Shown piece after piece: positions 10,017 to 22,821 of a stretch of DNA of 64,000 bases. Each line of letters starts with the position of its first letter. Position 1 is the first letter of the stretch. Under the pieces are notes generated by a model. It made no database searches, had not been told where the DNA came from, and saw only the letters and a program-made list of their open reading frames with translations. Location of the stretch: contig JAXQJY010000033.1 in NCBI GenBank assembly GCA_037042185.1, positions 2,294,001-2,358,000 on the forward strand, in the 5' to 3' direction. The stretch is from Sordariomycetes sp. S80-01Y. Lineage: Eukaryota; Ascomycota; Sordariomycetes. The position numbers and the translations under genes were made by a program.

Positions 10017-12533
10017 ATGCACGCTATTCGAGTGTTGAGTCTCCTGGCAGCGTGCCTTTCAACAGCAACAGCCTCTTTCGAGAGCAACCTCAACTTTGGC
10101 AGCCCCTCCCATCGACATGCTCAGCTCGGTATCGACGTCGCGGCCGTCGAAAGACGCTCATGGAAGCGAGGCAACGTAGCATTTGAGCCCTCTGACTTGA
10201 GCTTCACTCACGGTGTTGCCTCTGGCGACCCCTGGCCCAACAGTGTCATCCTCTGGACACGCGTTGCGCCGTCTAATGCCTCCGAGAGCAGCACGGCGCC
10301 AATTAGCGGCACCGAGAAGCTCTTCAGCCACGAGACGGAGAAGTTTATTGAAGCTGACCCGAATCCTGTCTGTGTCGATTGGAAAGTCTATGAACACGGA
10401 AAGCCTGACGAGATTGTGGAAGAAGGAAAGGCATACACGACCGCAGACATCGACTACACTGTCAAGGTGCTTGATCCAATTGTCGCAAGGGAGATAACCA
10501 GTGCTAATGGTGGTAACAGGTTGAAGCAAAGTGTTTGAAGCCACTGACTGTGTACAACTACCAATTCACCATCTGCGGCTCTGAGAAGTCGAGCCCCATC
10601 GGCCGAACCAAGACTGCACCGAATGAAGACGACGATGTGTCCGAGATTAATCTGGCTGTTTTCTCATGCAGCGGTTACCGTAAGTTCATAACTTATGAAA
10701 CAGCTCCCTATGCTGATATGAATGTTTCTAGCGACCGGCTACTTCAACGTATACGGTAACGCGGCCAGAAAGGACAAGCATGATTGGGTCCTCCATTTGG
10801 GCGACTACATCTACGAGTACGCAATGGAGGGCGAGCGCACAACCGCTCCGAATGTAGTACTTAACAGTCTCTACGACTACAGAACACGCCACGGTCAAGT
10901 AAAAAAAATAGGTAACCCCTTGCGTTTTGTTTGTTGGCTGATCGCTAAATAGCATCGGACTGATCCCGATCTCCAACTGCTCTCCCGCGACTTTGGATGG
11001 ATCCCAACTTGGGATGATCACGGTAATCCAGCAAGACTGCGAATTTAGAGAAGTGAACTGAGAATGAACAGAAGTTGCAAACAACGCCTACAGGGACGGC
11101 GTACAGGATTTCTTCGATTACCCGTACATCCTCAAATACCAAGGCCCCCGAACGTCGTTCGACTCGCGCAAGGCAAACGCCGTGCGCGCTTACTTTGAGT
11201 GGATGCCTATTCGACAGACGGACATGAACGACGGTCTTCGCGTCTGGCGCTCGTTCCAGCTGGGCAAGTTAGTCGACCTCATCATGCTCGACACTCGACA
11301 GTATGACCGTAGCATAGCCCAGCTACGTAGGTGCCGCCCATTCCTGCCATGTGTCGAGACTAGACTGACGGGAAACCTCCAGAATACAACGACAAATATA
11401 TCGAAATGATCAAGGATGACCCTGCCCGCACGCTAATGGGAGCCAGGCAGGAGGCGTGGTTCTACGAGTCCTTGACCAAGTCCCAGGAACGAGGGGCCAT
11501 ATGGAAATTTGTTGGCAACCAGATAGTATTTTCCCGCACAGAAGGCGCTGGTCAGGGCCTGGATGCCTGGACAGTGAGACATGAACTTTCCTCGGTGTGA
11601 TGTGCGCTAAAAGGGCCAACAGGGCTACGTTGCGAACCGAAACCGAACACTTCAGCACCTCTACGACAGTGAACTCGACAATACCGTCTTCCTATCGGGC
11701 GATAGTCACTCAGCATGGGTCTCTGACATTACCTGGCACGGGATCAAGGACTATGATCCCGAGACGGGCAAGGGTGCCATTGGTGTTGAGTTCGCTGGTA
11801 CAGCTGTCACCTCGCCTCCTGAGCCGCGATTTGACGTGATCGAGCCGGATGCGACCAACCACTCCCGGTCGATACTGGAACAGAACGAAGAGATGTTCTG
11901 GCAAGAGGGCTACTATCGTGGGTATTTCCAACTCAAAATTACCCCTGAGGAGCTCACCGCACAGTACTTTGGTAAGCTGTCTTATGCATATTAACATGGT
12001 TTCACGATGATGAGTTAACACGAAATCAAGGCTCGCCGTCCCTTGCCACTCACAATGCGTGGGACATCCCGCTTGCGAACTTCACCGTCTACCCTGGCGA
12101 CAATCACATCCACCGCCCTGAAGGCGGAAGCAGCGCGGAATCAGGCGCTCTGAAGAGCGGCAAGGTCACCCAGTCCAACCTCACGCTCAACACCGAGACG
12201 GGAGAGTGGCAGGTCAAGGGGTTCGACAAGATGTATCTGGACTACAGTGTCACTATCAACTTGCGGGACATTTTCAAAGGGGTAATCTCGGATAAGGTCT
12301 TGGAGCAGCTTGACGAAGCGGGAATCCTCGATCTGCTTGAGGACTTCCTTTCCGATATCGTGGATAGCATTGTTCCGGGGAGCGGCGGCAGTGCGGGAGG
12401 TGGCGGCATAGACTTTGGTCTTATTGAGGATGTGTTTGGCGACCTCATTGACAAGATCTCAGGAAGTGAAGAGGTGAGCTTCGAAGATATCAAGGAGGCG
12501 ATCGAAGGGCTCTTGCCTTTGGGGGATGACTAG
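10017..12533 (+). CDS. phoD: Secreted PhoD-type alkaline phosphatase/phosphodiesterase
   Basis: Eight exons: 10017-10466, 10520-10679, 10732-10898, 10953-11022, 11072-11326, 11383-11573, 11623-11971 and 12031-12533. They encode 714 residues. Residues 1-19 are a signal peptide. The PhoD N-terminal module begins at FTHGVASGDPWPNSVILWTRV (about 62). Metal-binding blocks of the metallophosphatase domain follow: LHLGDYIYEY (about 226), TWDDHEVANNAYRDG (about 280), VGNQIVF (about 412) and SGDSHSAW (about 456). The C-terminal ~90 residues are acidic with a Gly-rich linker. The family hydrolyses phosphate mono- or diesters outside the cell using Fe and Ca. The donor after 10898 (GTAAAA) is the least typical, but it is the only choice that keeps phase and restores the family sequence. 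Confidence 0.9.
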
Positions 12534-13270
12534 TAGGCGGCCTAAGGTCTGGGGAGTATATTATTCACCTAGAAGTAACTTGCTCAGACCTGGATCAAAA
12601 CGCATCTATGAGACTACTGTAGGAAAAATAGTAGGCCACTTAAGGGCTAACTTGATTCAAAAGACCTGACACCTAGCTCAGCGAATTTCTTACTTCTGCG
12701 TGCTTGGGATACCCGTCCAACGTCCGCGACTTTATCCGCTGTAGGCTTTACAACTCATCGTCCCCAGCAACTCTCTGTGAATATACTCTGACATAGGAAC
12801 TGTCAGATTAGCAAGTATGATACGTCTCGGCCGCGAAATACGTACCCAGTCACCACAGCGTCGATTCCGAGACCGAGCGCATCACATGTCCAGACATGTG
12901 AGCGCTCTCATCAACATCGCCAACTTCGGCCTAGCGCTGGTAGACCCCAACATGACCGTCCACCCCGCAAAGCATCTCCAAAATGATTTGGGGGCGTCAT
13001 TAAGTTCCTGTGAAAGCAGGCAAACTAATGAGCTCTCGTCACCAGAGGCGAATTCTTCCGGTTATTGTTCAAAAGTCGCGCGCGTTGCGATGAAATCACG
13101 GTTGTCCTAGGACCCCCCTTTTCTCACGTCAATTGCCCGATTAGGCAATTCTGTCAAGCTCCCCCAAACGCAGCACCGAGCTTCAAAATAAGATGAGCCC
13201 CTACTCGAGAGCAACACGCCTGAACAATTTCGAGACAGCTGTCCAGCTCTCGGGATGTCTGTAAGCTGCA
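12534..13270. other. Intergenic between phosphatase and amine oxidase genes
   Basis: These 737 bases carry no supported gene. A 97-codon open frame at 12817-13110 lacks any motif or typical codon use. The region serves as the 3' UTR of the phosphatase and the promoter of the oxidase. Confidence 0.45.
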
Positions 13271-14747
13271 ATGTTTGACGTCGTCGTCGTCGGCGCCGGC
13301 CTCAGTGGCCTCCAGGCCGCCCTGTCCGCCAAACAAGCCGGCCTCTCAGTCGCCGTGGTGGAAGCCCGCGAACGCATCGGCGGCAAGGTATGGAGCGTGC
13401 CCGTCGCCTCGGGGCGCGGAATGGCGGATCTGGGCGCCGCCTGGGTCAATATCTACACTCAGAAGCGTATGGCTGCCTACGTCAAGCAATTCGGCCTCGA
13501 GACCACGGCGCAGCGGCTGGTGGGCAGGGCGGTAATGCAGGTCTCCAGCAGCGAGAGGAGCGAGTTCCCCTTTGGCATCACCCCTGATGTAAGTCATTCG
13601 AACTACACATGGCCAGGCCTTGTTGATGTTCGCTAGTTCCCGGCGGAAGAGAAAGCCGACCTCGAACGCATACGTGATCACATCCAGGCAGAGTCGCTCA
13701 AGCCCGAGTCGCCCAAGCAAGCGGACGACGAGGTGTCGCTGGACCAGTACATCCGCAACCTGAGGGCAAAGGAAAAGACCATCAGGATGATCAACATATG
13801 GGTCCAGGTCATGCACGGCGTTGACTCAAGCGAGGAGTCTGCCGCCTTCTTCATCGACTACTGCCGGAGAAACAAGGGGCTGTTCTCGATTCGCGCTGAC
13901 GACGAGACTGGGGGAAACCACCAGCGAATTCTGACTGGTAGGTCCCCTGTATCTCCATCCGAGTATCTATGTGCTAATTCTCGAGGCAGGCACAATCTCT
14001 TTTGCCAATGGCATGGCTGACCTGCTCGGCCGGTGGCACATCCACCTCGGCCAGCCCGTTGCGTCCATCCAAGACCTCAAACACCACGTCACCGTCACCA
14101 CCACCACTGGCAGGACCTTCAAGTGCCGCAAAGCCATCATCTCGCTCCCGAGTGCCATGTACAAGGGCCTCAACATCCAACCGCCCCTTCCCGCCCCGGC
14201 CCGCGATGTGTACGACTCCGCCAGGCTCGGCCACTACAACAAGTGCCTCGTCATCTACGACAGGCCATGGTGGCGGGATCTGGGCTACAACGGGTTCTTC
14301 ATCAGCTACGAGGGCCCATCAAATCTGGGCCGGGATACCTCCGTCGACGAGAAGGGGCTGTGGCAGCTGACGTGCTTCGTCAACGGCAGCAACGGCGAGA
14401 AGTGGAGCAGGCTCTCAACCCTTGAGCGCCGCAAGTTCATCTTGGATCAGCTAGCCAGGATTTACAACGTAGGTCCCGAATCCGAGGTGTATAAGCCGAT
14501 CGAGGTGTTTGACCAGATCTGGAAGCACGAGCCCTTCAGTCAGGGGGCGCTTGCACCCATCACCAAGATTGGACACTACGTCAAGTATGATGATGTCTAC
14601 GGGAAGCCGGTCGGAAATCTGCACTTTGTGGGCACAGAGTACTCGAAAGAGTGGAAGGGATACATGGAGGGTGCGGTGTGCTCAGGGGAGGCCGGGGCGA
14701 AGGAGGTCACGGAGGCGTTGCAGGCAACGCCGAGATCACGTCTGTAA
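13271..14747 (+). CDS. Flavin-containing amine oxidase
   Basis: Exons 13271-13588, 13637-13937 and 13990-14747 give 458 residues. The N-terminus is the FAD-binding VVVVGAGLSGLQAAL, followed by the acidic VVEARERIGGKVWS and then the MADLGAAWVN block. The C-terminal FAD-binding segment HFVGTEYSKEWKGYMEGAV (about 418-436) is typical of the monoamine oxidase family. Where MAO-A and MAO-B carry the covalent-FAD cysteine (SGGCY), this protein reads SQGAL (about 389), so FAD should be bound non-covalently. It would oxidise a primary or secondary amine to an aldehyde, releasing H2O2. There is no signal peptide or C-terminal membrane helix, so a cytosolic or peroxisomal enzyme is likely; the C-terminal SRL is a possible weak PTS1. 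It lies 117 bases from the tail of a Zn2Cys6 regulator. Confidence 0.88.
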
Positions 14748-14864
14748 GAACATGCTATCGTATCATCATTACTACCTATCATCACAAACAGGATTTGCAC
14801 CATAATCATAAGCTCCCGAAACGACCCTCCACCAGCACAATCTAGCCAACAAACACCCAACTTA

Positions 14865-16780
14865 TTACATGATAAACACCTGAGGCTCCGGCAGGAGGGC
14901 CGGCCAGTCTCGGTTCGAACTCCTCGACCATATCTTCTGCAGAAGCTCCAGGCCTTTCGGGATGTTCGCAAAGCCGTTCCGAATGTACTGCTTGGAGAAG
15001 AATTGCCTGAAGTACTGCTGCTGGGCGACGTCACGGCTCTCGGACGCCGCGATGAAGCACGACCATATAAGGATGTGCTCCCCGGGCAGGCCCTGGGGGA
15101 ACTTCCTGAGCGTCCGCAAGAAGGTTTCGACGTTCTGCGAGTGGTAGTCCTCCATGTCATCCTGGCCGGTGCACAGCACCCGTTGGAGGTAGATGTTGAA
15201 CGCCTGTCGGCGGAGGTTGGCGATGATGTCGAAGGCCGGGGCGTACTCTGGGTACAGCCGGGTGTAGTATGTCAGGCAATCGAAGCTCTCGTCCGCCTGG
15301 GACATGAGAGCACGTAGACCATCGTCTTGGCTCAGAAGCGGTGCAGCGTAAACTTTCATCCTGTCATCGTCAGCACTCGATCGGAAGAGCTGAGCCTCAG
15401 TGCCTTACTTTCGGATCTGTCTCAGCGAGAATTCAGCGACCTCGCCGCCGTGCTTCAACCCGTTCTCTCCGCCGATGGCATCGATGGCTGACTGCAGCAT
15501 GCGAAACATGACTGGGAAGTCCGAACAGCCATTGATCATCACGACGACCAACAAGACCACGATAGCTAGGATGATCATTTGCTTAGTTTCGGCGTTATAG
15601 CCCGTCAGCTCGCGTCGCTGTTGCAGTTTCCTCAACGCCCCAACGTAAAGAGTTCTTGGGTTCGCAAGGACATGATAGTCGCCATTGCCTGATATATGGA
15701 AGGCAGAGGCGGCCAAGACGGCACTCATCACGAGGTCGTCCGTCAATGCAATAGGCAGGATGAGGTGGCGCCATCCGTTGTACTGACCGTCTATGACGAC
15801 CATCTCCGGGGCAATCTTCTCCGAGACTGGAAGACATCAGTGAAATTCGAAACGACTTGGGAGTGGAGCTATACTCACAGTGTCTCAACAAGAAGAGCTT
15901 TGAAGGTTCCACAAGGTCGATCTCTCGGCTTAGAGAAGGGCTATCCATGCAAACTGGAGAGGATCCAGGAGACTGATAAGGTTGAAATTCCACCTCTTCG
16001 ACATGCCCCGTCTCGAGGGGCTCCCCCTCTGCCGAGAAATCTTGGTCACCAATCATTGAGGCAAACTCGGATACAATCTCAAGTACCGCATTGGTGTTGC
16101 CCAGGAGCGAGGGCCCTTCAAACGATCCTCCCTCCAGCACATCAAAACTCGCATCCCAGACGGAGGGAGAGAACTCTGTCGTTTCAACTTGCCCATCCTG
16201 GCCATCAATCTGATAGTTGAGGAAACACAGAGGTACTTCACTCTCCGCGGCTGTCCAGTCCTCGGTGCCGATCGAGTTGGGGGATGTGAACTCAACGTCA
16301 CCCCAGTCAACTGTCGCCTGGACACTTCTGTCATCGGCGTCAAGTGTGCCGTCGGACTCAATGCAAGCATCAAGGCTCGCAGATCGCACCGGAGCATCGC
16401 TGGGCTTGAGGGTGAGGGATGATGCCGCGTCTGCAGAAGCATTTACCCATCCACTGACCCTTCCACCGCCCTTGGAGCCCTTCCGCCCAGGCCGCAGCCC
16501 ATCTCGAAACCTGTACTTGACGCCGAAGCCGCTGCAAGAAAGGCCCTTTGAATCGCACTTCTTGCAGTGCGGGTGCGTGTTATCGCAGTCTATCCTGCGC
16601 TGCGAGCACTCGTAGCAACCTGCGGCGGCGTGTCAGCATCCCGCACCCAGCACGAGTTCTTGACTAACTGCCTCTTTTTTTCACCACTTTTTCTGCGAGA
16701 AACATCCCAAAGTCCTCCCGTCAATTTCGCCTGGGCGTACCTTTGACTTTCGGAACATAGCCTCGTTTCTTGCGGGCCAT
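14865..16780 (-). CDS. Zn2Cys6 transcription factor with fungal-specific domain
   Basis: Exons 16780-16741, 16619-15879, 15826-15409 and 15360-14865 join to 564 residues. The binuclear zinc cluster is complete: Cys15, 18, 25, 32, 35 and 42 (CX2CX6CX6CX2CX6C), flanked by basic residues (MARKKRGYVPK and RRIDC). Residues ~80-260 are acidic and disordered, a possible activation region. The C-terminal half resembles the Fungal_trans_2 type, with LILPIALTDDLVMSAVLAASA, a hydrophobic helix IILAIVVLLVVVMI, and repeated Leu-rich helices. A first exon of 40 bases splits the zinc cluster from the start codon, as is usual in this class. The tail-to-tail neighbour is an amine oxidase. Regulators and targets are often linked in fungi, but no target is shown by the sequence. 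Confidence 0.88.
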
Positions 16781-17924
16781 GATCCAGGCGATAACAGCTC
16801 GATTCCTTTTGTCGTAGGCCTGGGAAGGCGTCGTGACAGGTTGCGGATGCGCCCAGAGAGTGCTACGTCTGTCTGATCAAAGGTAGGAAAGACCGGGAAG
16901 GTTAAATCGTGACGGCTGGAGGGGGTCAAGCTTTCACATTCCGATGCCGCTCCAGCTGACTTGTGGCGATAGCGCTGGTGGTGGTGGTGGTGGTGGCAGT
17001 TGGTGCCGGGGCCGCTCCCGAGAGGTCCCATCCTTACCCCGCAAGCGCTTGGGCATCGTGACAGTCATAGAAACCCAATGCCCGGCCAGTGAACATGTCG
17101 GTGTGTAGGGCCCGGGCGCTGCGTCATGAGATAAAGCGAGTTCTCCTCTTGTGGACGGTTCGCTCCGGCTTTTTGGAGGTCGGACTTGGATTGGGGATGA
17201 TGTATATGCGGCGTATGCACAACGATTCCCGTTTTCGGCATGGTGGCTCAACCCTACCTTATCTCAGGCTGGCCGAAAGGCGGGCAGTGCACCAGTCTGT
17301 AAGTCGAGACGTCCAAGCCTGGGATCTTATCACGGGAGCCCACAAGACAGTGTCGGCGTGGCTGAAGGTTCCCTGCACTGATACGGCCCTGGCACGTTGC
17401 CTACCTCTGTCAGCCCAGCAGGTGAACAGCGAAACCCCTTCAGATAAAATGAGATGCTAGGGGCCTTTGGCTTGTTATCTCGAATTGCCGAACCTAGTGA
17501 GTTGTTCCTGGGCTTCCGGCTATAGCTTGCATGAACGGCGCCCATCCTCCTCTCCTCGTGCACCACTCAATCATATACTTCTATTGGCGCGCGCTGGACC
17601 CAACACACCCAACTTCGACCAACAACGGCGATCTAGTAGTCTTGGCGCTTCTACTTCACAGCCAAAGGATTCATAATGGAACTGCTTAAAGAAGTATTTC
17701 AGCCACAGGGGACGGTGTGTTGCGTACGATAATGGAGCATCATGATTTAGAGCCGCCGCACATGCGACGCGGAGTAAGTAGTGTATCAAAAAAAAAAAAA
17801 AATTCCATGCCTTGATAAGCTATCGTTACAATTGCCAGAAGCGCCGTGGCCCATCTCTCAAAACATTGAAGAAACTCATATCTCCCCTATGCTCGCTTTT
17901 ATATACCAGCCCCTCCATGCACAT
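16781..17924. other. Intergenic: promoter of the Zn2Cys6 gene and 3' region of the fumarate reductase gene
   Basis: These 1.1 kb have no supported gene. A GGT triplet run (16977-16997) and an A14-15 tract (about 17788-17802) are the only simple repeats. The region upstream of 16780 must hold the regulator's promoter. Confidence 0.45.
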
Positions 17925-19899
17925 CTACAGCTCCAGGCTGGGCTCCTGGCCCTTGACACGTCCAATGACCTGCTGCGGGGCATACTTGGGGATAACCTCG
18001 TCGTCGTGCAGCATCTCGAACTCCTCGGTGGCATCGCGGCCCATGAAGTTCATGATGGCCTGGGGGCCACCGGGGTGCTCGTCTAGCCAGTCGCTCAGGT
18101 CCATGACAACGCCCTTGACGACCACCCACAGGTCCTCCTTGGTGTTGTGCTTGGCCACCTCCTCGAGAGTGAACTCCTTCTCGGGGATCTTGAACTCCTT
18201 GGGGTTGTTGGGCTTGGAGGCGGCGGCGCCCTCCTTGACGGGGGTGGGTCCAGCGGCGGCCGTCGCGGCTTGCTGCTGCAGACCACCAGAACCGGAGGCA
18301 CCGCCGTTGGCCCACTCGACGGTGAGCTTGCCGGGTGCCGAGGGGTCGAGGTGAAGAGAGATCTGGCCGAGACGCTGGGCGGCGCCGGAGGAGCCGTTAA
18401 GGGCCTCCTGGAAGAGGAAGCTGCTGGCGGAGTCACCAGCAACGCGACCGTAGACAACACAGCCGAGAAGAGACGAGCCACCAAGACGGTTGGCACCGTG
18501 GACACCACCAGCAAGCTCACCACAGGCGAAGAGACCTTCGAAGGGCTTCATCTCCTTGTTGAGAACCTGGGCCTTGTCGTTGATCTCGATACCGCCCATG
18601 GTGAAGTGGAGAACGGGCTCCATGACGGCAACGTGGAAGGTGTCGTCGACGTTGAAGGGCAGGTTGTGGAAGAACTTCTTGCCCCAGGGGTCCTTCTGCT
18701 TGCCATCGGCGATGTCGTTGTAGGTGCTGAAGGTCTTCTGCAGGTGGTCGGGAGAGCAGCCAATCTCCTTGGCGAGCTCCTTGCCCGACATCTTCTTCAT
18801 CAAGCCACGGCCGGAGTAGTGGCGAGTGTGGAAGTCGAGGACGTTGGAAGCCTTGGAGTTGAGGACAAGACGGATGGGGAACTTGTCCTTCTTCTTCTCG
18901 TCCCACATCATGCCGGAGACGTAGTCACGGTGGCCGAGCTCGTCGCAGAAACGGTCACCGTCGGCGTTGAGCAGCAGACCGCCCTCACCACGGAGGGCCT
19001 CGGCAGCCAGGAACTTCCACTTGGACCCGGGGTCCTTGGGGTCGACAAGACCAGTAGGGTGGACCTGGACCTTGTCCATGTCGATGCCGTTTCCACCAAT
19101 GGCCATGACCATCTTCTGACCGTCACCGGTGGCGTGGGTGCCGTTGGTGGTGGCGAGGCCGAAGGTGTCGGGGCGGTGCTGCTTGAGCAGCGAAGAGTCG
19201 CCAAAGTCGGCAGCGTAACCACCGGTGGCCAGGATGACGGGGCCGTCGAGCGAGGAGCTCTCTCCCTGGTGCTCAAAGGTAACACCGGTAACTCTGTTGC
19301 CGTCCTTGTTCAGCCCGGTGACGCGGGCCTTCTTGAGGATGGTGACGCGCTCAGGCTCGGTCTCGGCGAGCTCCTCGAGGCGCTGCATGAGAGCGTATGT
19401 GATGGCCATACCCGGGAACTTGGCATCGTGGCCACGGTGGGTTCTGGGCTGGGAGTGACCGCCCAGGCGCGAAACCAGGGTCAGGTCGAGGTTGAAGACA
19501 TCCTGCAACCACTCGACGGCGGCGGCGGACTTGTATGTGAGGACCTTGATGAGGTCGGGGCGGGCCTTGTCACGGGCGGACTTGAGGGTGTCGTCGTAGA
19601 ACTGCTTGACGCTGTCGGCGATGCCCGTGTCGACCTGGGTGCGGGTGAGGGCACCGTTGATGCCAGAGGTGGCCTTTGTCGAGTTTCCGCCGAAGAAACC
19701 CTGCTTGTCGAGGACAGTGACGTTGCCGCCGGCGAGGTAGATGGTGTGCGCGGCACTCAGACCGGAAACTGCGAGCGGCGACAATTAGCGACGGGGACCT
19801 CAAGATGGGCAGCTTGGGGCAGAGCGCAGCATGACGCAAAGGACTGGGGGAGGGGAGAGACTTACGGCCGCCGCCCACGACAATGACGCTGGGAGCCAT
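17925..19899 (-). CDS. OSM1: Soluble fumarate reductase (Osm1-type) fused to cytochrome b5
   Basis: Exons 19899-19866 and 19768-17925 give 625 residues. The first exon encodes only the start of the dinucleotide motif; splicing restores VVGGGLSGLSAAHTIYLAGG. The flavoprotein catalytic blocks are present: HPTGLVDP, EALRGEGGLLLN with RFCDELGHRDYVS, HFTMGGIEI and the C-terminal GELAGGVHGANRLGGSSLLG. These are the hallmarks of FAD-dependent fumarate reductases, which reduce fumarate to succinate to reoxidise FAD or NADH under low oxygen. Residues ~545-615 form a cytochrome b5 domain with both haem histidines, in DEHPGG and FEMLHDDE. Yeast Osm1 and Frd1 lack this domain, but the fusion is frequent in filamentous ascomycetes. 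No obvious targeting peptide is seen, so cytosol is the default. Confidence 0.9.
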
Positions 19900-21480
19900 G
19901 GTGTGGTTGTGTGTGTGAGGATAGAAAAAGGAAGGGGGTATCAAAAGGCGAGAGGGAGGACAGGAAGGGCGATGGGGGGGAGAATGGGAGAATGAAGGAG
20001 GAGGAAGACGACGAGAAAATGCGGCTCGCTAATGGAGTTTAAAGGATGGCAGTGGCCGAGGCGTTGGCGTTGGCGTCGACAGTTGACTTGACCTGACCTC
20101 CACTGTCCGGCTCGACTGCGCTGTGGGGACCCGTGGGACCGAGCTGCCACTCCGACTCGGGCTACTCCAGACACGCCTGGGCCGAGGCTCGCTGCTGAGT
20201 GCTGACCATGGATGGCACCGTGACTTGCTGTCTCCCGGACACGCTGTGTTACATAGCCGGGCTGCTCCTTTGCTCCTTTGCAGGCGCTCCATGACGGCTG
20301 TGTTCGTTGCATCTTTTTGCTGCTCACGATCGCTTTGTGTCAAATTATCGCTGGCTACTCTCGTAGTCGCCGTCTCGCACCCTTCTGTCCCGGACAGCTG
20401 CGTCTGGACCCACCAGGAAAGCCTCGCCGAAAGCGTCCCAATGCAGGTGCTGCCATTAGACAATCCGCGACCAGCTCAGCAGCATCGCAAGCAAATCCCA
20501 AAGTCGTCAGCGTCAGATCGTTGAATCATCCCACAGCTCGCCGAAATCGCCAGGTTTCCGCAGCCTCCAACTTCGCCCTAGCCTTTGCTGCCGGGCAGAT
20601 CAACATCGCCCTCGCTCCTCGGCGACAATCCCGAGGTCCCTCCAGTCCCCCTTCCCCCTCTCGCGTAAAGCTACGCCGAAGTCGCCGTCGGCCAAAAGCC
20701 CAGCGGCCCGCCTCAGTCAACAATCAACAATAAGGGTCCCTCGCGAACGTCTTCCAGGCTGCCTTCTCATCTTTTGGTCTTGAATTGCATTTCACGGGTG
20801 TTTCAACCGCTTTGGGACCCCAAAATTGGACTTTCACATGCTACCCCGCGAGTCACACGCACCCCACAGCCCGCACACCCCAGATCATTTGACTGCCCAC
20901 GAGCGCCGCGCCGGGTCTCCCTGACAATTGCCATTTCTGCACCCTCTTATTGGCCGCGTCTCCAATATGCGCCCTGGGCTCTGGCATGTGAAAGTCCATG
21001 ACGTGAAGAGAGGGTGCGTCTCATGATCTATGCTACCAATCTTTCATGTGCAATGCTCGTCAGCATCTCATCTTAATCTTGGTGCTCTAGGTAGCATTGA
21101 AAAGCAACCATGATGCCGTCGGACTTTGAGAAAGGCCCTGATGAATCGTCGACGCGATCCACGGCAATTGCGGATGCTGCGGACCCGGCTCCAATGAGGA
21201 TTGGGGACCAGCCGACGGAACTGTGCATCCAAGTAAACAAACCGTTTATATCCGTGACTGTCCTTAGGCATCCGAAAATATTACCCGAAGCCCTTTTTGT
21301 TTTCCATTGTAGACTTCGAGCAAGTCATGGCGCAAGATCGTTGACTCGAATAGTTGTTTGGCTGGAAGACACGTGACTCAGCCATGCCGCAACGCGGGGT
21401 GGGTAGTCCAAGCCGATGACGTCTCTGCAACTCCCTACCAGCATAGCAACTCCAAAGCCAGACAACCCCAAGGCGACATC
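19900..21480. other. Intergenic, divergent promoters of the fumarate reductase and fasciclin genes
   Basis: These 1.6 kb hold no convincing gene on either strand; open frames are CT-rich and motif-free. It separates two divergent start codons and so contains both promoters and leaders. Confidence 0.45.
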
Positions 21481-22120
21481 ATGAAATCCACAGGTCTCAT
21501 AGGCGCACTCATTCCCCTGACCCTCGCTCTATCTCCCTTCCAAGCCCCTCTACAGGGCATCCTACCCGTCATGTCCGACTCCTCGTCGCCCTTCACCCCC
21601 AAATCCCAGCCCTCCGTACCCCTTGCCGACATCCTCGGCACCCACCGTTCATTAACAACCTTCTCCTCCCTCACCCGACTGCACGCCTCAACGTCCAATC
21701 TCCTGTCCAACCTCTCCGTCAACACCACCGTCCTCGCGCCGCTGAACTCCGCCATCGAGGACCTGCCCAGGAAACCGTGGGAGGAGGCCGGCGCCGGCGT
21801 GAACGCGTACGAGGGCGAAGACGGGAGGAAGAAGGCCGAGGACAACCTGAAGAGGTTCGTAGAGGCGCATCTGGTGCAGGGAAGCCCGTGGGACGGGAAG
21901 CTGAGAACGGTGAGTGGCGGGGAGCACGGCAAGGGTCGGGAGGTTTGGTGGGAGGAGAGGGAAGGGAAGAGGTATGTTATGCCGGATGGAGTCGAGGTTG
22001 AAAGCGTCGCTAGCAGGGTCGCCAATGGCGAAGTCGTAAGTTCTCAACGCAACAGCGCGTCGCAGATGCCACTGACATTGACGACAGTGGATACTAAAGG
22101 GCGTTTTGAATTACGTCTAG
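21481..22120 (+). CDS. Small secreted FAS1 (fasciclin) domain protein
   Basis: Exons 21481-22035 and 22088-22120 give 195 residues. A signal peptide covers about residues 1-26. One FAS1 domain follows: LADILGTHRSLTTFSSLTRL, the H1-like NTTVLAPLNSAIEDLP, the H2-like FVEAHLVQG, and the closing strand VANGEVWILKGVLNYV. That last strand is created only by removing the 52-base intron. Fungal relatives such as fission yeast Mug57 are single-domain FAS1 proteins of the secretory route or cell surface, with roles in adhesion inferred rather than shown. There is no GPI signal. The downstream neighbour rlm1 is convergent, 701 bases away. Confidence 0.85.
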
Positions 22121-22821
22121 ACACCTTGACTTTGGGCCAGGGGGGTCGGGCTTAGATGGCGCTCAGGGGTTTTACGGATTCGCGGAACATGACATACGAT
22201 ATCGATGCACCAGTACATAAGTAAATCAGAATATGAATATCACGAGTTTGAATTGCATAGCATTCAAAGTGACTCAAGTTAGTAGTCGACTTGATAGGAG
22301 TCACAGTCAATGCTGGGAAGAAATCGAAGAGCAGAAACAGATCCATTGTCTTGTAATTTGCAACCGTAAGCCGGATTCCTCTCAGTCAAATCAAACCCAA
22401 ACCTGGAAACAAAAACTCCGTGAACGCCAGCACGCCGCTCATACCATGCCATTCCATCACAACACGTTGGTATCATCAACGAGCCCATCCTTCGTGGTTC
22501 CTCCCATGTGTCCCGATGTTTTCCTGTCCGTCCCTCACAAGTCATCCATGAATCGTATAGAAGCAAAATCCCGCCAAATCTTCATCCCCAAATGATTGTC
22601 GTAAGAAAAGGACGCTGCAGATTGCGGCCGTGAAAGGTGAGAAGAGTAGTAAAACTTCAAGTCAAGCACATCTAATCCAACGCCCTGGGGCAAGCTTGGT
22701 TGCCGCCCATGCTGAGACAGAAGTCATAAGAAAGGTGGTATCTCAAATGAAAGAAAAAGAGAAACGGGCAAAGTAGTAAATGTGGGTATACGCAATGGCA
22801 GAAGAGTGGCAGCCAGAATGA
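22121..22821. other. Convergent 3' region between the fasciclin and rlm1 genes
   Basis: These 701 bases lie between two stop codons facing each other. No gene is seen; it should contain both transcript ends. Confidence 0.45.

Noticed and set aside
18147-19886. 579-codon open frame on the plus strand
   Set aside because: Exactly antisense to the fumarate reductase gene, whose strong C/G third-position bias keeps the reverse frame open. Its product is Val/Gly/Leu-rich without motifs.
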